From: Alentia gelatinosa | Lineage: Eukaryota > Annelida > Polychaeta > Phyllodocida > Polynoidae | Assembly (NCBI GenBank): GCA_950022655.1 | Contig: OX465579.1 | Location: 180,424,303 to 180,488,302 of the forward strand | DNA length: 64,000 nucleotides | Reading direction: 5' to 3' | Part shown: piece by piece, positions 1 through 13,000 of the stretch | How the letters are laid out: every line of letters begins with the position of its first letter | Numbering within the stretch: position 1 is the stretch's first letter | Notes under the pieces: generated by a model | Database searches by the model: none | What the model saw: only the letters and a program-made list of their open reading frames with translations | Told to the model about the DNA's origin: nothing | Program-made: the position numbers and the translations under genes

Positions 1-3000
1 GGTTTCTGATGACTAATCTGTCCTGTGTATTGTAGGTGTGTGACGGCGTTATGGTTTCTGATGACTAATCTGTTCTGTGTGTTGTAGGTGTGTGACAGCG
101 TTATGGTTTCTGATGACTAATCTGTCCTGTGTGTTGTAGGTGTGTGACAGCGTTATGGTTTCTGATGACTAATCTGTCCTGTGTATTGTAGGTGTGTGAC
201 AGCGTTATGGTTTCTGATGACTAATCTGTCCTGTGTATTGTAGGTGTGTGACGGCGTTATGGTTTCTGACTAATCTGTCCTGTGTGTTGTAGGTGTGTGA
301 CGGCGTTATGGTTTCTGATGACTAATCTGTCCTGTGTATTGTAGGTGTGTGACGGCGTTATGGTTTCTGATGACTAATCTGTCCTGTGCGTTGTAGGTGT
401 GTGACAGCGTTATGGTTTCTGATGACTAATCTGTCCTGTGTGTTGTAGGTGTGTGACAGCGTTATGGTTTCTGATGACTAATCTGTCCTGTGTGTTGTAG
501 GTGTGTGACGGCGTTATGGTTTCTGATGACTAATCTGTCCTGTGTGTTGTAGGTGTGTGACAGCGTTATGGTTTCTGACTAATCTGTCCTGTGTATTGTA
601 GGTGTGTGACAGCGTTATGGTTTCTGATGACTAATCTGTCCTGTGTATTGTAGGTGTGTGACAGCGTTATGGTTTCTGATGACTAATCTGTTCTGTGTGT
701 TGTAGGTGTGTGACGGCGTTATGGTTTCTGATGACTAATCTGTTCTGTGTGTTGTAGGTGTGTGACAGCGTTATGGTTTCTGATGACTAATCTGTCCTGT
801 GTATTGTAGGTGTGTGACGGCGTTATGGTTTCTGATGACTAATCTGTTCTGTGTGTTGTAGGTGTGTGACAGCGTTATGGTTTCTGATGACTAATCTGTC
901 CTGTGTGTTGTAGGTGTGTGACAGCGTTATGGTTTCTGATGACTAATCTGTCCTGTGTATTGTAGGTGTGTGACAGCGTTATGGTTTCTGATGACTAATC
1001 TGTCCTGTGTATTGTAGGTGTGTGACGGCGTTATGGTTTCTGACTAATCTGTCCTGTGTGTTGTAGGTGTGTGACGGCGTTATGGTTTCTGATGACTAAT
1101 CTGTCCTGTGTATTGTAGGTGTGTGACAGCGTTATGGTTTCTGATGACTAATCTGTCCTGTGTATTGTAGGTGTGTGACAGCGTTATGGTTTCTGACTAA
1201 TCTGTCCTGTGTATTGTAGGTGTGTGACGGCGTTATGGTTTCTGATGACTAATCTGTCCTGTGTATTGTAGGTGTGTGACAGCGTTATGGTTTCTGACTA
1301 ATCTGTCCTGTGTATTGTAGGTGTGTGACAGCGTTATGGTTTCTGACTAATCTGTCCTGTGTGTTGTAGGTGTGGGACAGCGTTATGGTTTCTGACTAAT
1401 CTGTCCTGTGTATTGTAGGTGTGTGACAGCGTTATGGTTTCTGATGACTAATCTGTCCTGTGTATTGTAGGTGTGTGACAGCGTTATGGTGTCTGATGAC
1501 TAATCTGTCCTGTGTGTTGTAGGTGTGTGACGGCGTTATGGTTTCTGATGACTAATCTGTCCTGTGTATTGTAGGTGTGTGACAGCGTTATGGTTTCTGA
1601 CTAATCTGTCCTGTGTATTGTAGGTGTGTGACAGCGTTATGGTGTCTGATGACTAATCTGTCCTGTGTGTTGTAGGTGTGTGACAGCGTTATGGTTTCTG
1701 ACTAATCTGTCCTGTGTGTTGTAGGTGTGTGACAGCGTTATGGTGTCTGACTAATCTGTCCTGTGTATTGTAGGTGTGTGACAGCGTTATGGTTTCTGAT
1801 GACTAATCTGTCCTGTGTATTGTAGGTGTGTGACAGCGTTTTGGTTTCTGAAGACTAATCTGTCCTGTGTGTTGTAGGTCTGTGACAGCGTTATGGTTTC
1901 TGATGACTAATCTGTCCTGTGTATTGTAGGTGTGTGACAGCGTTATGGTTTCTGATGACTAATCTGTCCTGTGTATTGTAGGTGTGTGACAGCGTTATGG
2001 TTTCTGATGACTAATCTGTCCTGTGTGTTGTAGGTGTGTGACGGCGTTATGGTTTCTGATGACTAATCTGTCCTGTGTATTGTAGGTGTGTGACAGCGTT
2101 ATGGTTTCTGACTAATCTGTCCTGTGTATTGTAGGTGTGTGACAGCGTTATGGTGTCTGATGACTAATCTGTCCTGTGTGTTGTAGGTGTGTGACAGCGT
2201 TATGGTTTCTGACTAATCTGTCCTGTGTGTTGTAGGTGTGTGACAGCGTTATGGTGTCTGACTAATCTGTCCTGTGTATTGTAGGTGTGTGACAGCGTTA
2301 TGGTTTCTGATGACTAATCTGTCCTGTGTATTGTAGGTGTGTGACAGCGTTTTGGTTTCTGAAGACTAATCTGTCCTGTGTGTTGTAGGTCTGTGACAGC
2401 GTTATGGTTTCTGATGACTAATCTGTCCTGTGTATTGTAGGTGTGTGACAGCGTTATGGTTTCTGATGACTAATCTGTCCTGTGTATTGTAGGTGTGTGA
2501 CAGCGTTATGGTTTCTGATGACTAATCTGTCCTGTGTGTTGTAGGTGTGTGACGGCGTTATGGTTTCTGACTAATCTGTCCTGTGTATTGTAGGTGTGTG
2601 ACGGCGTTATGGTTTCTGATGACTAATCTGTCCTGTGTGTTGTAGGTGTGTGACAGCGTTATGGTTTCTGATTAATCTGTCCTGTGTATTGTAGGTGTGT
2701 GACGGCGTTATGGTTTCTGATTAATCTGTCCTGTGTATTGTAGGTGTGTGACGGCGTTATGGTTTCTGATGACTAATCTGTCCTGTGTATTGTAGGTGTG
2801 TGACGGCGTTATGGTTTCTGATGACTAATCTGTCCTGTGTATTGTAGGTGTGTGACAGCGTTATGGTTTCTGATGACTAATCTGTCCTGTGTGTTGTAGG
2901 TGTGTGACAGCGTTATGGTTTCTGACTAATCTGTCCTGTGTATTGTAGGTGTGTGACGGCGTTATGGTTTCTGATGACTAATCTGTCCTGTGTATTGTAG

Positions 3001-6000
3001 GTGTGTGACAGCGTTATGGTTTCTGATGACTAATTTGTCCTGTGTGTTGTAGGTGTGACAGCGTTATGGTGTCTGATGACTAATCTGTCCTGTGTATTGT
3101 AGGTGTGTGACGGCGTTATGGTTTCTGACTTATCTGTCCTGTGTATTGTAGGTGTGTGACAGCGTTATGGTTTCTGACTAATCTGTCCTGTGTATTGTAG
3201 GTGTGTGACAGCGTTATGGTTTCTGATGACTAATCTGTCCTGTGTATTGTAGGTGTGTGACGGCGTTATGGTTTCTGATGACTAATCTGTCCTGTGTATT
3301 GTAGGTGTGTGACGGCGTTATGGTTTCTGACTAATCTGTCCTGTGTATTGTAGGTGTGTGACGGCGTTATGGTTTCTGACTAATCTGTCCTGTGTATTGT
3401 AGGTGTGTGACGGCGTTATGGTTTCTGAGTTATCTGTCCTGTGTATTGTAGGTGTGTGACAGCGTTATGGTTTCTGATGACTAATCTGTCCTGTGTGTTG
3501 TAGGTGTGTGACAGCGTTATGGTTTCTGATGACTAATCTGTCCTGTGTATTGTAGGTGTGTGACAGCGTTATGGTTTCTGATGGATTAATCTGTCCTGTG
3601 TGTTGTAGGTGTGTAACAGCGTTATGGTTTCTGATGACTAATCTGTCCTGTGTGTTGTAGGTGTGTGACAGCGTTATGGTTTCTGATGACTAATCTGTCC
3701 TGTGTGTTGTAGGTGTGTGACAGCGTTATGGTTTCTGATGACTAATCTGTCCTGTGTGTTGTAGGTGTGTGACAGCGTTATGGTTTCTGACTAATCTGTC
3801 CTGTGTATTGTAGGTGTGTGACGGCGTTATGGTTTCTGATGACTAATCTGTCCTGTGTATTGTAGGTGTGTGACGGCGTTATGGTTTCTGACTAATCTGT
3901 CCTGTGTATTGTAGGTGTGTGACGGCGTTATGGTTTCTGACTAATCTGTCCTGTGTATTGTAGGTGTGTGACGGCGTTATGGTTTCTGACTAATCTGTCC
4001 TGTGTATTGTAGGTGTGTGACGGCGTTATGGTATCTGATGACTAATCTGTCCTGTGTATTGTAGGTGTGTGACGGCGTTATGGTTTCTGATGACTAATCT
4101 GTCCTGTGTATTGTAGGTGTGTGACGGCGTTATGGTTTCTGACTAATCTGTCCTGTGTATTGTAGGTGTGTGACGGCGTTATGGTTTCTGACTAATCTGT
4201 CCTGTGTATTGTAGGTGTGTGACGGCGTTATGGTTTCTGACTTATCTGTCCTGTGTATTGTAGGTGTGTGACGGCGTTATGGTTTCTAATGGCTAATCTG
4301 TCCTGTGTATTGTAGGTGTGTGACGGCGTTATGGTTTCTGATGACTAATCTGTCCTGTGTGTTGTAGGTGTGTGACAGCGTTATGGTTTCTGACTAATCT
4401 GTCCTGTGTGTTGTAGGTGTGTGACAGCGTTATGGTTTCTGATTAATCTGTCCTGTGTATTGTAGGTGTGTGACGGCGTTATGGTTTCTGATGACTAATC
4501 TGTCCTGTGTGTTGTAGGTGTGTGACAGCGTTATGGTTTCTGACTAATCTGTCCTGTGTATTGTAGGTGTGTGACAGCGTTATGGTTTCTGATGACTAAT
4601 CTGTCCTGTGTATTGTAGGTGTGTGACGGCGTTATGGTTTCTGATGACTAATCTGTCCTGTGTATTGTAGGTGTGTGACGGCGTTATGGTTTCTGATGAC
4701 TAATCTGTCCTGTGTGTTGTAGGTGTGTGACAGCGTTATGGTTTCTGATGACTAATCTGTCCTGTGTATTGTAGGTGTGTGACAGCGTTATGGTTTCTGA
4801 CTAATCTGTCCTGTGTATTGTAGGTGTGTGACGGCGTTATGGTTTCTGACTAATCTGTCCTGTGTGTTGTAGGTGTGTGACGGCGTTATGGTTTCTGACT
4901 AATCTGTCCTGTGTATTGTAGGTGTGTGACAGCGTTATGGTTTCTGATGACTAATCTGTCCTGTGTGTTGTAGGTGTGTGACGGCGTTATGGTTTCTGAC
5001 TAATCTGTCCTGTGTGTTGTAGGTGTGTGACGGCGTTATCCTTTCTGATGACTAATCTGTCCTGTGTATTGTAGGTGTGTGACGGCGTTATGGTTTCTGA
5101 CTAATCTGTCCTGTGTGTTGTAGGTGTGTGACAGCGTTATGGTTTCTGACTTATCTGTCCTGTGTATTGTAGGTGTGTGACAGCGTTATGGTTTCTGATG
5201 ACTAATCTGTCCTGTGTATTGTAGGTGTGTGACAGCGTTATGGTTTCTGATGACTTATCTGTCCTGTGTATTGTAGGTGTGTGACAGCGTTATGGTGTCT
5301 GACTAATCTGTCCTGTGTGTTGTAGGTGTGTGACAGCGTTATGGTTTCTGACTAATCTGTCCTGTGTATTGTAGGTGTGTGACAGCGTTATGGTTTCTGA
5401 TGACTAATCTGTCCTGTGTATTGTTGGTGTGTGACAGCGTTATGGTTTCTGATGACTAATCTGTCCTGTGTATTGTAGGTGTGTGACGGCGTTATGGTAT
5501 CTGATGACTAATCTGTCCTGTGTATTGTAGGTGTGTGACAGCGTTATGGTTTCTGACTAATCTGTCCTGTGTATTGTAGGTGTGACAGCGTTATGGTTTC
5601 TGATGACTAATCTGTCCTGTGTATTGTAGGTGTGTGACAGCGTTATGGTGTCTGATGACTAATCTGTCCTGTGTATTGTAGGTGTGTGACAGCGTTATGG
5701 TTTCTGATGACTAATCTGTCCTGTGTATTGTAGGTGTGTGACAGCGTTATGGTTTCTGATGACTAATCTGTCCTGTGTGTTGTAGGTGTGTGACAGCGTT
5801 ATGGTTTCTGACTAATCTGTCCTGTGTATTGTAGGTGTGTGACAGCGTTATGGTTTCTGATGACTAATCTGTCCTGTGTATTGTAGGTGTGTGACAGCGT
5901 TATGGTTTCTGACTAATCTGTTCTGTGTGTTGTAGGTGTGTGACAGCGTTATGGTTTCTGATGACTAATCTGTCCTGTGTATTGTAGGTGTGTGACGGCG

Positions 6001-6892
6001 TTATGGTTTCTGACTAATCTGTCCTGTGTGTTGTAGGTGTGTGACAGCGTTATGGTTTCTGATGACTAATCTGTCCTGTGTATTGTAGGTGTGTGACGGC
6101 GTTATGGTTTCTGACTAATCTGTCCTGTGTATTGTAGGTGTGTGACAGCGTTATGGTTTCTGATGACTAATCTGTCCTGTGTATTGTAGGTGTGTGACAG
6201 CGTTATGGTTTCTGATGACTAATCTGTCCTGTGTGTTGTAGGTGTGTGACGGCGTTATGGTTTCTGATGACTAATCTGTCCTGTGTGTTGTAGGTGTGTG
6301 ACAGCGTTATGGTGTCTGATGACTAATCTGTCCTGTGTGTTGTAGGTGTGTGACGGCGTTATGGTTTCTGACTAATCTGTCCTGTGTATTGTAGGTGTGT
6401 GACGGCGTTATGGTTTCTGACTAATCTGTCCTGTGTATTGTAGGTGTGTGACAGCGTTATGGTTTCTGACTAATCTGTCCTGTGTATTGTAGGTGTGTGA
6501 CAGCGTTATGGTTTCTGATGACTAATCTGTCCTGTGTGTTGTAGGTGTGTGACGGCGTTATGGTGTCTGATGACTAATCTGTCCTGTGTATTGTAGGTGT
6601 GTGACGGCGTTATGGTTTCTGATGACTAATCTGTCCTGTGTATTGTAGGTGTGTGACGGCGTTATGGTTTCTGATGACTAATCTGTCCTGTGTGTTGTAG
6701 GTGTGTGACAGCGTTATGGTTTCTGACTAATCTGTTCTGTGTATTGTAGGTGTGTGACAGCGTTATGGTTTCTGACTAATCTGTCCTGTGTATTGTAGGT
6801 GTGTGACAGCGTTATGGTTTCTGATGACTAATCTGTCCTGTGTGTTGTAGGTGTGTGACGGCGTTATGGTTTCTGATGACTAATCTGTCCTT
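1..6892. repeat. Minisatellite, 52/49-bp unit, about 130 copies
   Basis: Continuous head-to-tail array from the window edge to the first P450 exon. The unit contains TATTGTAGGTGTGTGAC and GGTTTCTGATGACTAATC. Two length classes differ by an ATG indel (GATGACTAAT or GACTAAT), with AC[A/G]GCG and TGT[A/G]TTG variants. Each unit carries a TTGTAG|GT acceptor-like string, resembling the authentic acceptor at 6904. The left end is not seen. Confidence 0.97.
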
Positions 6893-6904
6893 ATTTTACT
6901 GTAG

Positions 6905-7001
6905 GATGTTCACGGCAAACGTTCCTTTCATGCTCATAAGCGACCAGGAAATGATTTCACAAGTGACTGTGAAACAGTTTGCCTACTTCCAGAATAGAAC
7001 G
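6905..7001 (+). CDS. P450 exon a (first visible exon)
   Basis: The acceptor is TTTTACTGTAG at 6894-6904. The first base (6905) completes a codon begun in the preceding, unseen exon. It encodes 32 residues starting [20 protein letters not shown] and ending FQNRT, matching the beta-strand and helix-B region of CYP3A-type enzymes (DPELIKEVLVKEF-type segment). The donor is ACG|GTAAGA after 7001, phase 0. The whole upstream 6.9 kb is a tandem array, so the previous exon is more than 6.9 kb away. Confidence 0.88.
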
Positions 7002-10000
7002 GTAAGACTACTTCCTAGAGTAACACGATGTAGACAGATGTTTCACCTAAACTTTCTCTACGCCTTGTATTTTTTACATGTAGTTGTCATTGATCTGATA
7101 ATAAACCCGTCCTGGACTGGGAGTTGGCTCAGGTTCGCCATCGTTTATGTGTAGAGACATATGTAACTTAACATTGGGAACTCGTACCCATCGCCCATGG
7201 AGTATTCATAAAAAATACTCAATTGTAAGCCCATTAGCCAATGTGAAGGATGAGAGGAATTCAGAAACCTATTCAAGTTTGAATCTCTACCTAATTCACG
7301 CGGCTTCGCCTTGTGAATTACTACGTGACTCAAACTCGATGGGATGCAAGCTCTGACCTGAAACTTTGATAGGTTTCCTCTATAAAAATACTACAAAACA
7401 TCGATTCATCAAAATTGTCTATTTATTAGTAAACAAACTGAATCAGAGCAGTCGGCGCTCTCCTCTCAGCAGCAGCTGCCATCTGTCCTGAGGTCCTCTG
7501 TCCTGTCCTGTCCTCTGTCCTGTCCTCTGTCCTGCCATCTGTCCTGAGGTCATCTGTCCTCCGTAGCAGCTGCCATCTGTCCTGAGGTCCTCTGTCCTGT
7601 CCTGTCCTCTGTCCTGTCTTGCCCTCTGTCCTGAGGTCATCTGTCCTCCGTAGCAGCTGCCATCTGTCCTGAGGTCATCTGTCCTCCGTAGCAGCTGCCA
7701 TCTGTCCTGAGGTCATCTGTCCTCCGTAGCAGCTGCCATCTGTCCTGAGGTCCTCTGTCCTGTCCTCTGTCCTGTCCTGTCATCTGTCCTGAGGTCCTCT
7801 GTCCTCCGTAGCAGCTGCCATCTGTCCTGAGGTCATCTGTCCTCCGTAGCAGCTGCCATCTGTCCTGAGGTCCTCTGTCCTGTCCTGTCCTGTCCTGCCA
7901 TCTGTCCTGAGGTCCTCTGTCCTCCGTAGCAGCTGCCATCTGTCCTGAGGTCCTCTGCCCTGTCCTGTCCTGTCCTCTGTCCTGCCATCTGTCCTGAGGT
8001 CCTCTGTCCTGTCCTGTCCTCTGTCCTGTCCTGCCATCTGTCCTGAGGTCATCTGTCCTCCGTAGCAGCTGCCATCTGTCCTGAGGTCGACCTCGGGGAA
8101 TATCTCCATAGACTTTGTGAACATTGTGAACTCATACCCAACGCCCATTATGTAATTAGGAAAAATATCCAACGGGGATTGTATCACAACTAGCGACTTC
8201 GTCGGGTCCGAAAAACCCCGAAAAATCAAAAGCCAATACGGGAATCGAACTCCCTACACCCGCATCCCTAGCCGAAGACTCTGCTGACTGCTCCACAGAG
8301 CCAGATGTCTGAGGTGGTTCAAATACTTAGACTGGTCGCTGGAGTGGTGGTGGGTAGGGGGAAGTTGTCAGCGGAGTTTTGAAAGGGCTACCAGAACCAT
8401 GGTAGGGAACCAGCGAAATGTAATCTCATTGGTTTCTCACGAGAAAGGTAGATTAGAAAACTACACTTCCAAATAATGTTTTTAGTACATCTAGAAACAA
8501 ATCATAAGAATAGAAGTACATCTGTGTAGAGAAAAACAAAAAATAGTAGCAAGATTCAGTTAAGTACTGTACGAGAATCTCACTCTCGTGGCCCTTCAAT
8601 CTCCAGGCCTAGGTCTGGTTCACTATGTCTCTATGTATGGGAGCAACTTCAAGCGGATTCGACGGAATTCTACCGTTTTAAATATAGTAGGTAAATATTA
8701 GTCCATTAGACAATGTGAAGGGTGAGATAAATTCAGAAACCTATTCAAGTTTACGGTCAGAGCCCGATCCCATCTCCTTTGAATCGCTACGTAATTCACG
8801 CGGCTTCACCTTGTGATTTAATACGCGATTCAAACTCGATGGGATCGAGCTCTAACCCTAAACTTTGATAGGTTTCGTCTATAGCCACACGAACCATGTC
8901 TCCGTATATTTATAGTCATTAATACTGACCTATTTGCTTTTAAACCGTGATACTTTAGTGAACCATGTTTACCTCATTGGGACGTCCTCTTGTACTGCAT
9001 TTCTTTCGATAAAAATATCGCTTGTGTGATATTTTTTATCTCAAAAAGATATAAGGTAGGAGAGGTGGTCTGAATAATGTGAACAAGTTTCACTGGTACC
9101 ACGTACCTCGGAATCAAAGCGCGCCTCAGAGGGTGTTCGGCGGGCGGAAGTCACTCTGCTGTGAACTACACGCATGCGCGAATCTCACTAGACGCTATGT
9201 GTACAGCTGCATTTTTGTAAACAAATTTCAAACCTTTTTACGATAATTTTTCTGAGTTATTTACAATCATGATATTATTTTGAAATTTTCGCTCTGAATC
9301 TTTAGACCGTATGATATCTATTAAGTGCAACCAGTGGTATGCAAAGTGTGGTGGTACCACGCCATACCGGCACACTATGGTGGTACGTGTTGGTATATAC
9401 AGTAGTTTTGACGTGCTAAATGCCTAAAAGTCCGCTCATCTTCAGTCCCTGTCAGACGCATTTCTCTTGTCCCTCGACGGTTTATCTTCACTGGTGTGGA
9501 AACTAATACACTTTATGCATGTTTCAGGTTTTTCGCTCTGGCGACCCCATTCTTGAAGCTGGATTGACTTCAATAGAAGACGACCAGTGGAAGCGCGTCC
9601 GCTCGATCATGTCGCCCACCTTCACGACGGGCAAGTTACGCCAGGTCAGATTCTGCTGTTTTTATAATTAACATGAAACAAGGTGAGATCGGCGTTCTAC
9701 TGTTTTATAATTAACAAAAACAAGGTGAGATCGGCGTTCTACTGTTTTATAATTAACACAAAACAAGGTGAGATCGGCGTTCTACTGTTTTATAATTAAC
9801 ACAAAACAAGGTGAGATCAGCGTTCTACTGTTTTATAATTAACACAAAACAAGGTGAGACCGGCATTCTACTGTTTCATAATTAACACGAAACAAGGTGA
9901 GATCGGCGTTCTACTGTTTTATGATTAACACAAAACAAGGTGAGATCGGCGTTCTACTGTTTTATAATTAACACGAAACAAGGTGAGATCGGTGTTCTAC

Positions 10001-13000
10001 TGTTTTTATAATTAACACGAAACAAGGTGAAATCAGTGTTCTACTGTTTTATAATTAACACAAAACAAGGTGAGATCGGCGTTCTACTGTTTTTATAATT
10101 AACACGAAACAAGGTGAGATCGGCATTCTACTGTTTTTATAATTAACATGAAACAAGGTGAGATCGGCGTTCTACTGTTTTATAATTAACACAAAACAAG
10201 GTGAGATCGGCATTCTACTGTTTTATGATTAACACAAAACAAGGTGAGATCGGCGTTCTACTGTTTTTATAATTAACACGAAACAAGGTGAGATCAGCGT
10301 TCTACTGTTTTATAATTAACACGAAACAAGGTGAGATCAGTGTTCTACTGTTTTATAATTAACACAAAACAAGGTGAGATCGGCATTCTACTGTTTTTAT
10401 AATTAACACAAAACAAGGTGAGATCGGCATTCTACTGTTTTATAATTAACACAAAACAAGGTGAGATCGGCGTTCTACTGTTTTATAATTAACACAAAAC
10501 AAGGTGAGATCGGCGTTCTACTGTTTTATAATTAACACAAAACAAGGTGAGATCGGCGTTCTACTGTTTTATAATTAACACAAAACAAGGTGAGATCGGC
10601 GTTCTACTGTTTTATAATTAACACAAAACAAGGTGAGATCGGCATTCTACTGTTTTATAATTAACACAAAACAAGGTGAGATCGGCGTTCTACTGTTTTA
10701 TAATTAACACAAAACAAGGTGAGATCGGCATTCTACTGTTTTATAATTAACACAAAACAAGGTGAGATCGGCGTTCTACTGTTTTATAATTAACACAAAA
10801 CAAGGTGAGATCGGCGTTCTACTGTTTTATAATTAACACAAAACAAGGTGAGATCGGCGTTCTACTGTTTTATAATTAACACAAAACAAGGTGAGATCGG
10901 CATTCTACTGTTTTATAATTAACACAAAACAAGGTGAGATCGGCGTTCTACTGTTTTATAATTAACACAAAACAAGGTGAGATCGGCGTTCTACTGTTTT
11001 ATAATTAACACAAAACAAGGTGAGATCGGCGTTCTACTGTTTTATAATTAACACAAAACAAGGTGAGATCGGCATTCTACTGTTTTATAATTAACACAAA
11101 ACAAGGTGAGATCGGCGTTCTACTGTTTTATAATTAACACAAAACAAGGTGAGATCGGCATTCTACTGTTTTTATAATTAACACGAAACAATCTTCTACT
11201 GTAGAGGAAACCCATGAAAGTTGAGGGTCAGAGCTCATGTCCCATCAAGTTTGAATCGTGTAGTAATTCACAAGGTGAAGCTGCGTGAATTACGAGATGG
11301 GATACAAGCTCTGGCCCTAAACTTGAAACAGACAAAGTTAGGGGCGGCTCGGCGGCCAGCCTCAGCGAGCGACATCGACTGGAAGGTAAAAACCCGCCTG
11401 CGGAACACCTGTTTGGTGGAATACCTGCTTATGACAGTATCAGCCGTTCATAAGGTCGTCCATAAGTGTTAGATACAGTTGACCCACATCGTCCCTAGGT
11501 CTCTATGGCGTACAGAAAAGGGTCTACATGCAGGATCTTAGATTATTAAACAGCCCCCTGGTCCCTCCATGTAGGATGTTAGATTATTAAACAGGCCCCT
11601 GGTCCCTCCATGTAGGATGTTAGATTATTAAACAGGCCCCTGGTCCCTCCATGTAGGATGTTAGATTATTAAACAGGCCCCTGGTCCCTCCATGTAGGAT
11701 GTTAGATTATTAAACAGGCCCCTGGTCCCTCCATGTAGGATGTTAGATTATTAAACAGCCCCCTGGTCCCTCCATGTAGGATGTTAGATTATTAAACAGC
11801 CCCCTGGTCCCTCCATGTAGGATGTTAGATTATTAAACAGCCCCCTGGTCCCTCCATGTAGGATGTTAGATTATTAAACAGGCCCCTGGTCCCTCCATGT
11901 AGGATGTTAGATTATTAAACAGGCCCCTGGTCCCTCCATGTAGGATGTTAGATTATTAAACAGCCCCCTGGTCCCTCCATGTAGGATGTTAGATTATTAA
12001 ACAGGCCCCTGGTCCCTCCATGTAGGATGTTAGATTATTAAACAGGCCCCTGGTCCCTCCATGTAGGATGTTAGATTATTAAACAGGCCCCTGGTCCCTC
12101 CATGTAGGATGTTAGATTATTAAACAGCCCCCTGGTCCCTCCATGTAGGATGTTAGATTATTAAACAGCCCCCTGGTCCCTCCATGTAGGATGTTAGATT
12201 ATTAAACAGGCCCCTGGTCTACATGCAGGATGTTAGATTATTAAACAGGCCCCTGGTCCCTCCATGTAGGATGTTAGATTATTAAACAGGCCCCTGGTCC
12301 CTCCATGTAGGATGTTAGATTATTAAACAGCCCCCTGGTCCCTCCATGTAGGATGTTAGATTATTAAACAGCCCCCTGGTCCCTCCATGTAGGATGTTAG
12401 ATTATTAAACAGGCCCCAGGTCCCTCCATGTAGGATGTTAGATTATTAAACAGCCCCCTGGTCCCTCCATGTAGGATGTTAGATTATTAAACAGCCCCCT
12501 GGTCCCTCCATGTAGGATGTTAGATTATTAAACAGGCCCCTGGTCTACGTGTAGGATGTTAGATTATTAAACAGGCCCCCTGGTCCCTCCATGTAGGATG
12601 TTAGATTATTAAACAGGCCCCCTGGTCCCTCCATGTAGGATGTTAGATTATTAAACAGGCCCCAGGTCCCTCCATGTAGGATGTTAGATTATTAAACAGG
12701 CCCCTGGTCTACGTGTAGGATGTTAGATTATTAAACAGGCCCCTGGTCCCTCCATGTAGGATGTTAGATTATTAAACAGGCCCCTGGTCCCTCCATGTAG
12801 GATGTTAGATTATTAAACAGCCCCCTGGTCCCTCCATGAGGATATACCTTAAACGTGTTTGTAACACAGTTTCCTTTTGGAGCAGATGGCGCCAGAAATC
12901 AACAGAAGTGCGAAAGAACTTGCCAAGAAAATGACCAATGGGGAAGCCTTTGAAACCAGAGGGTATGAATATCTATCTTTCCATTTAGATAAGAACTCGA

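Noticed and set aside
1..6892. CRISPR array
   Set aside because: Units are contiguous with no unique spacers, and the context is an animal intron. The same holds for every other array here.
6840..7154. 104-codon + ORF starting in the array
   Set aside because: Its first 22 codons are array sequence read through the splice acceptor at 6904; only 6905-7001 is exon, and the tail runs past the donor.
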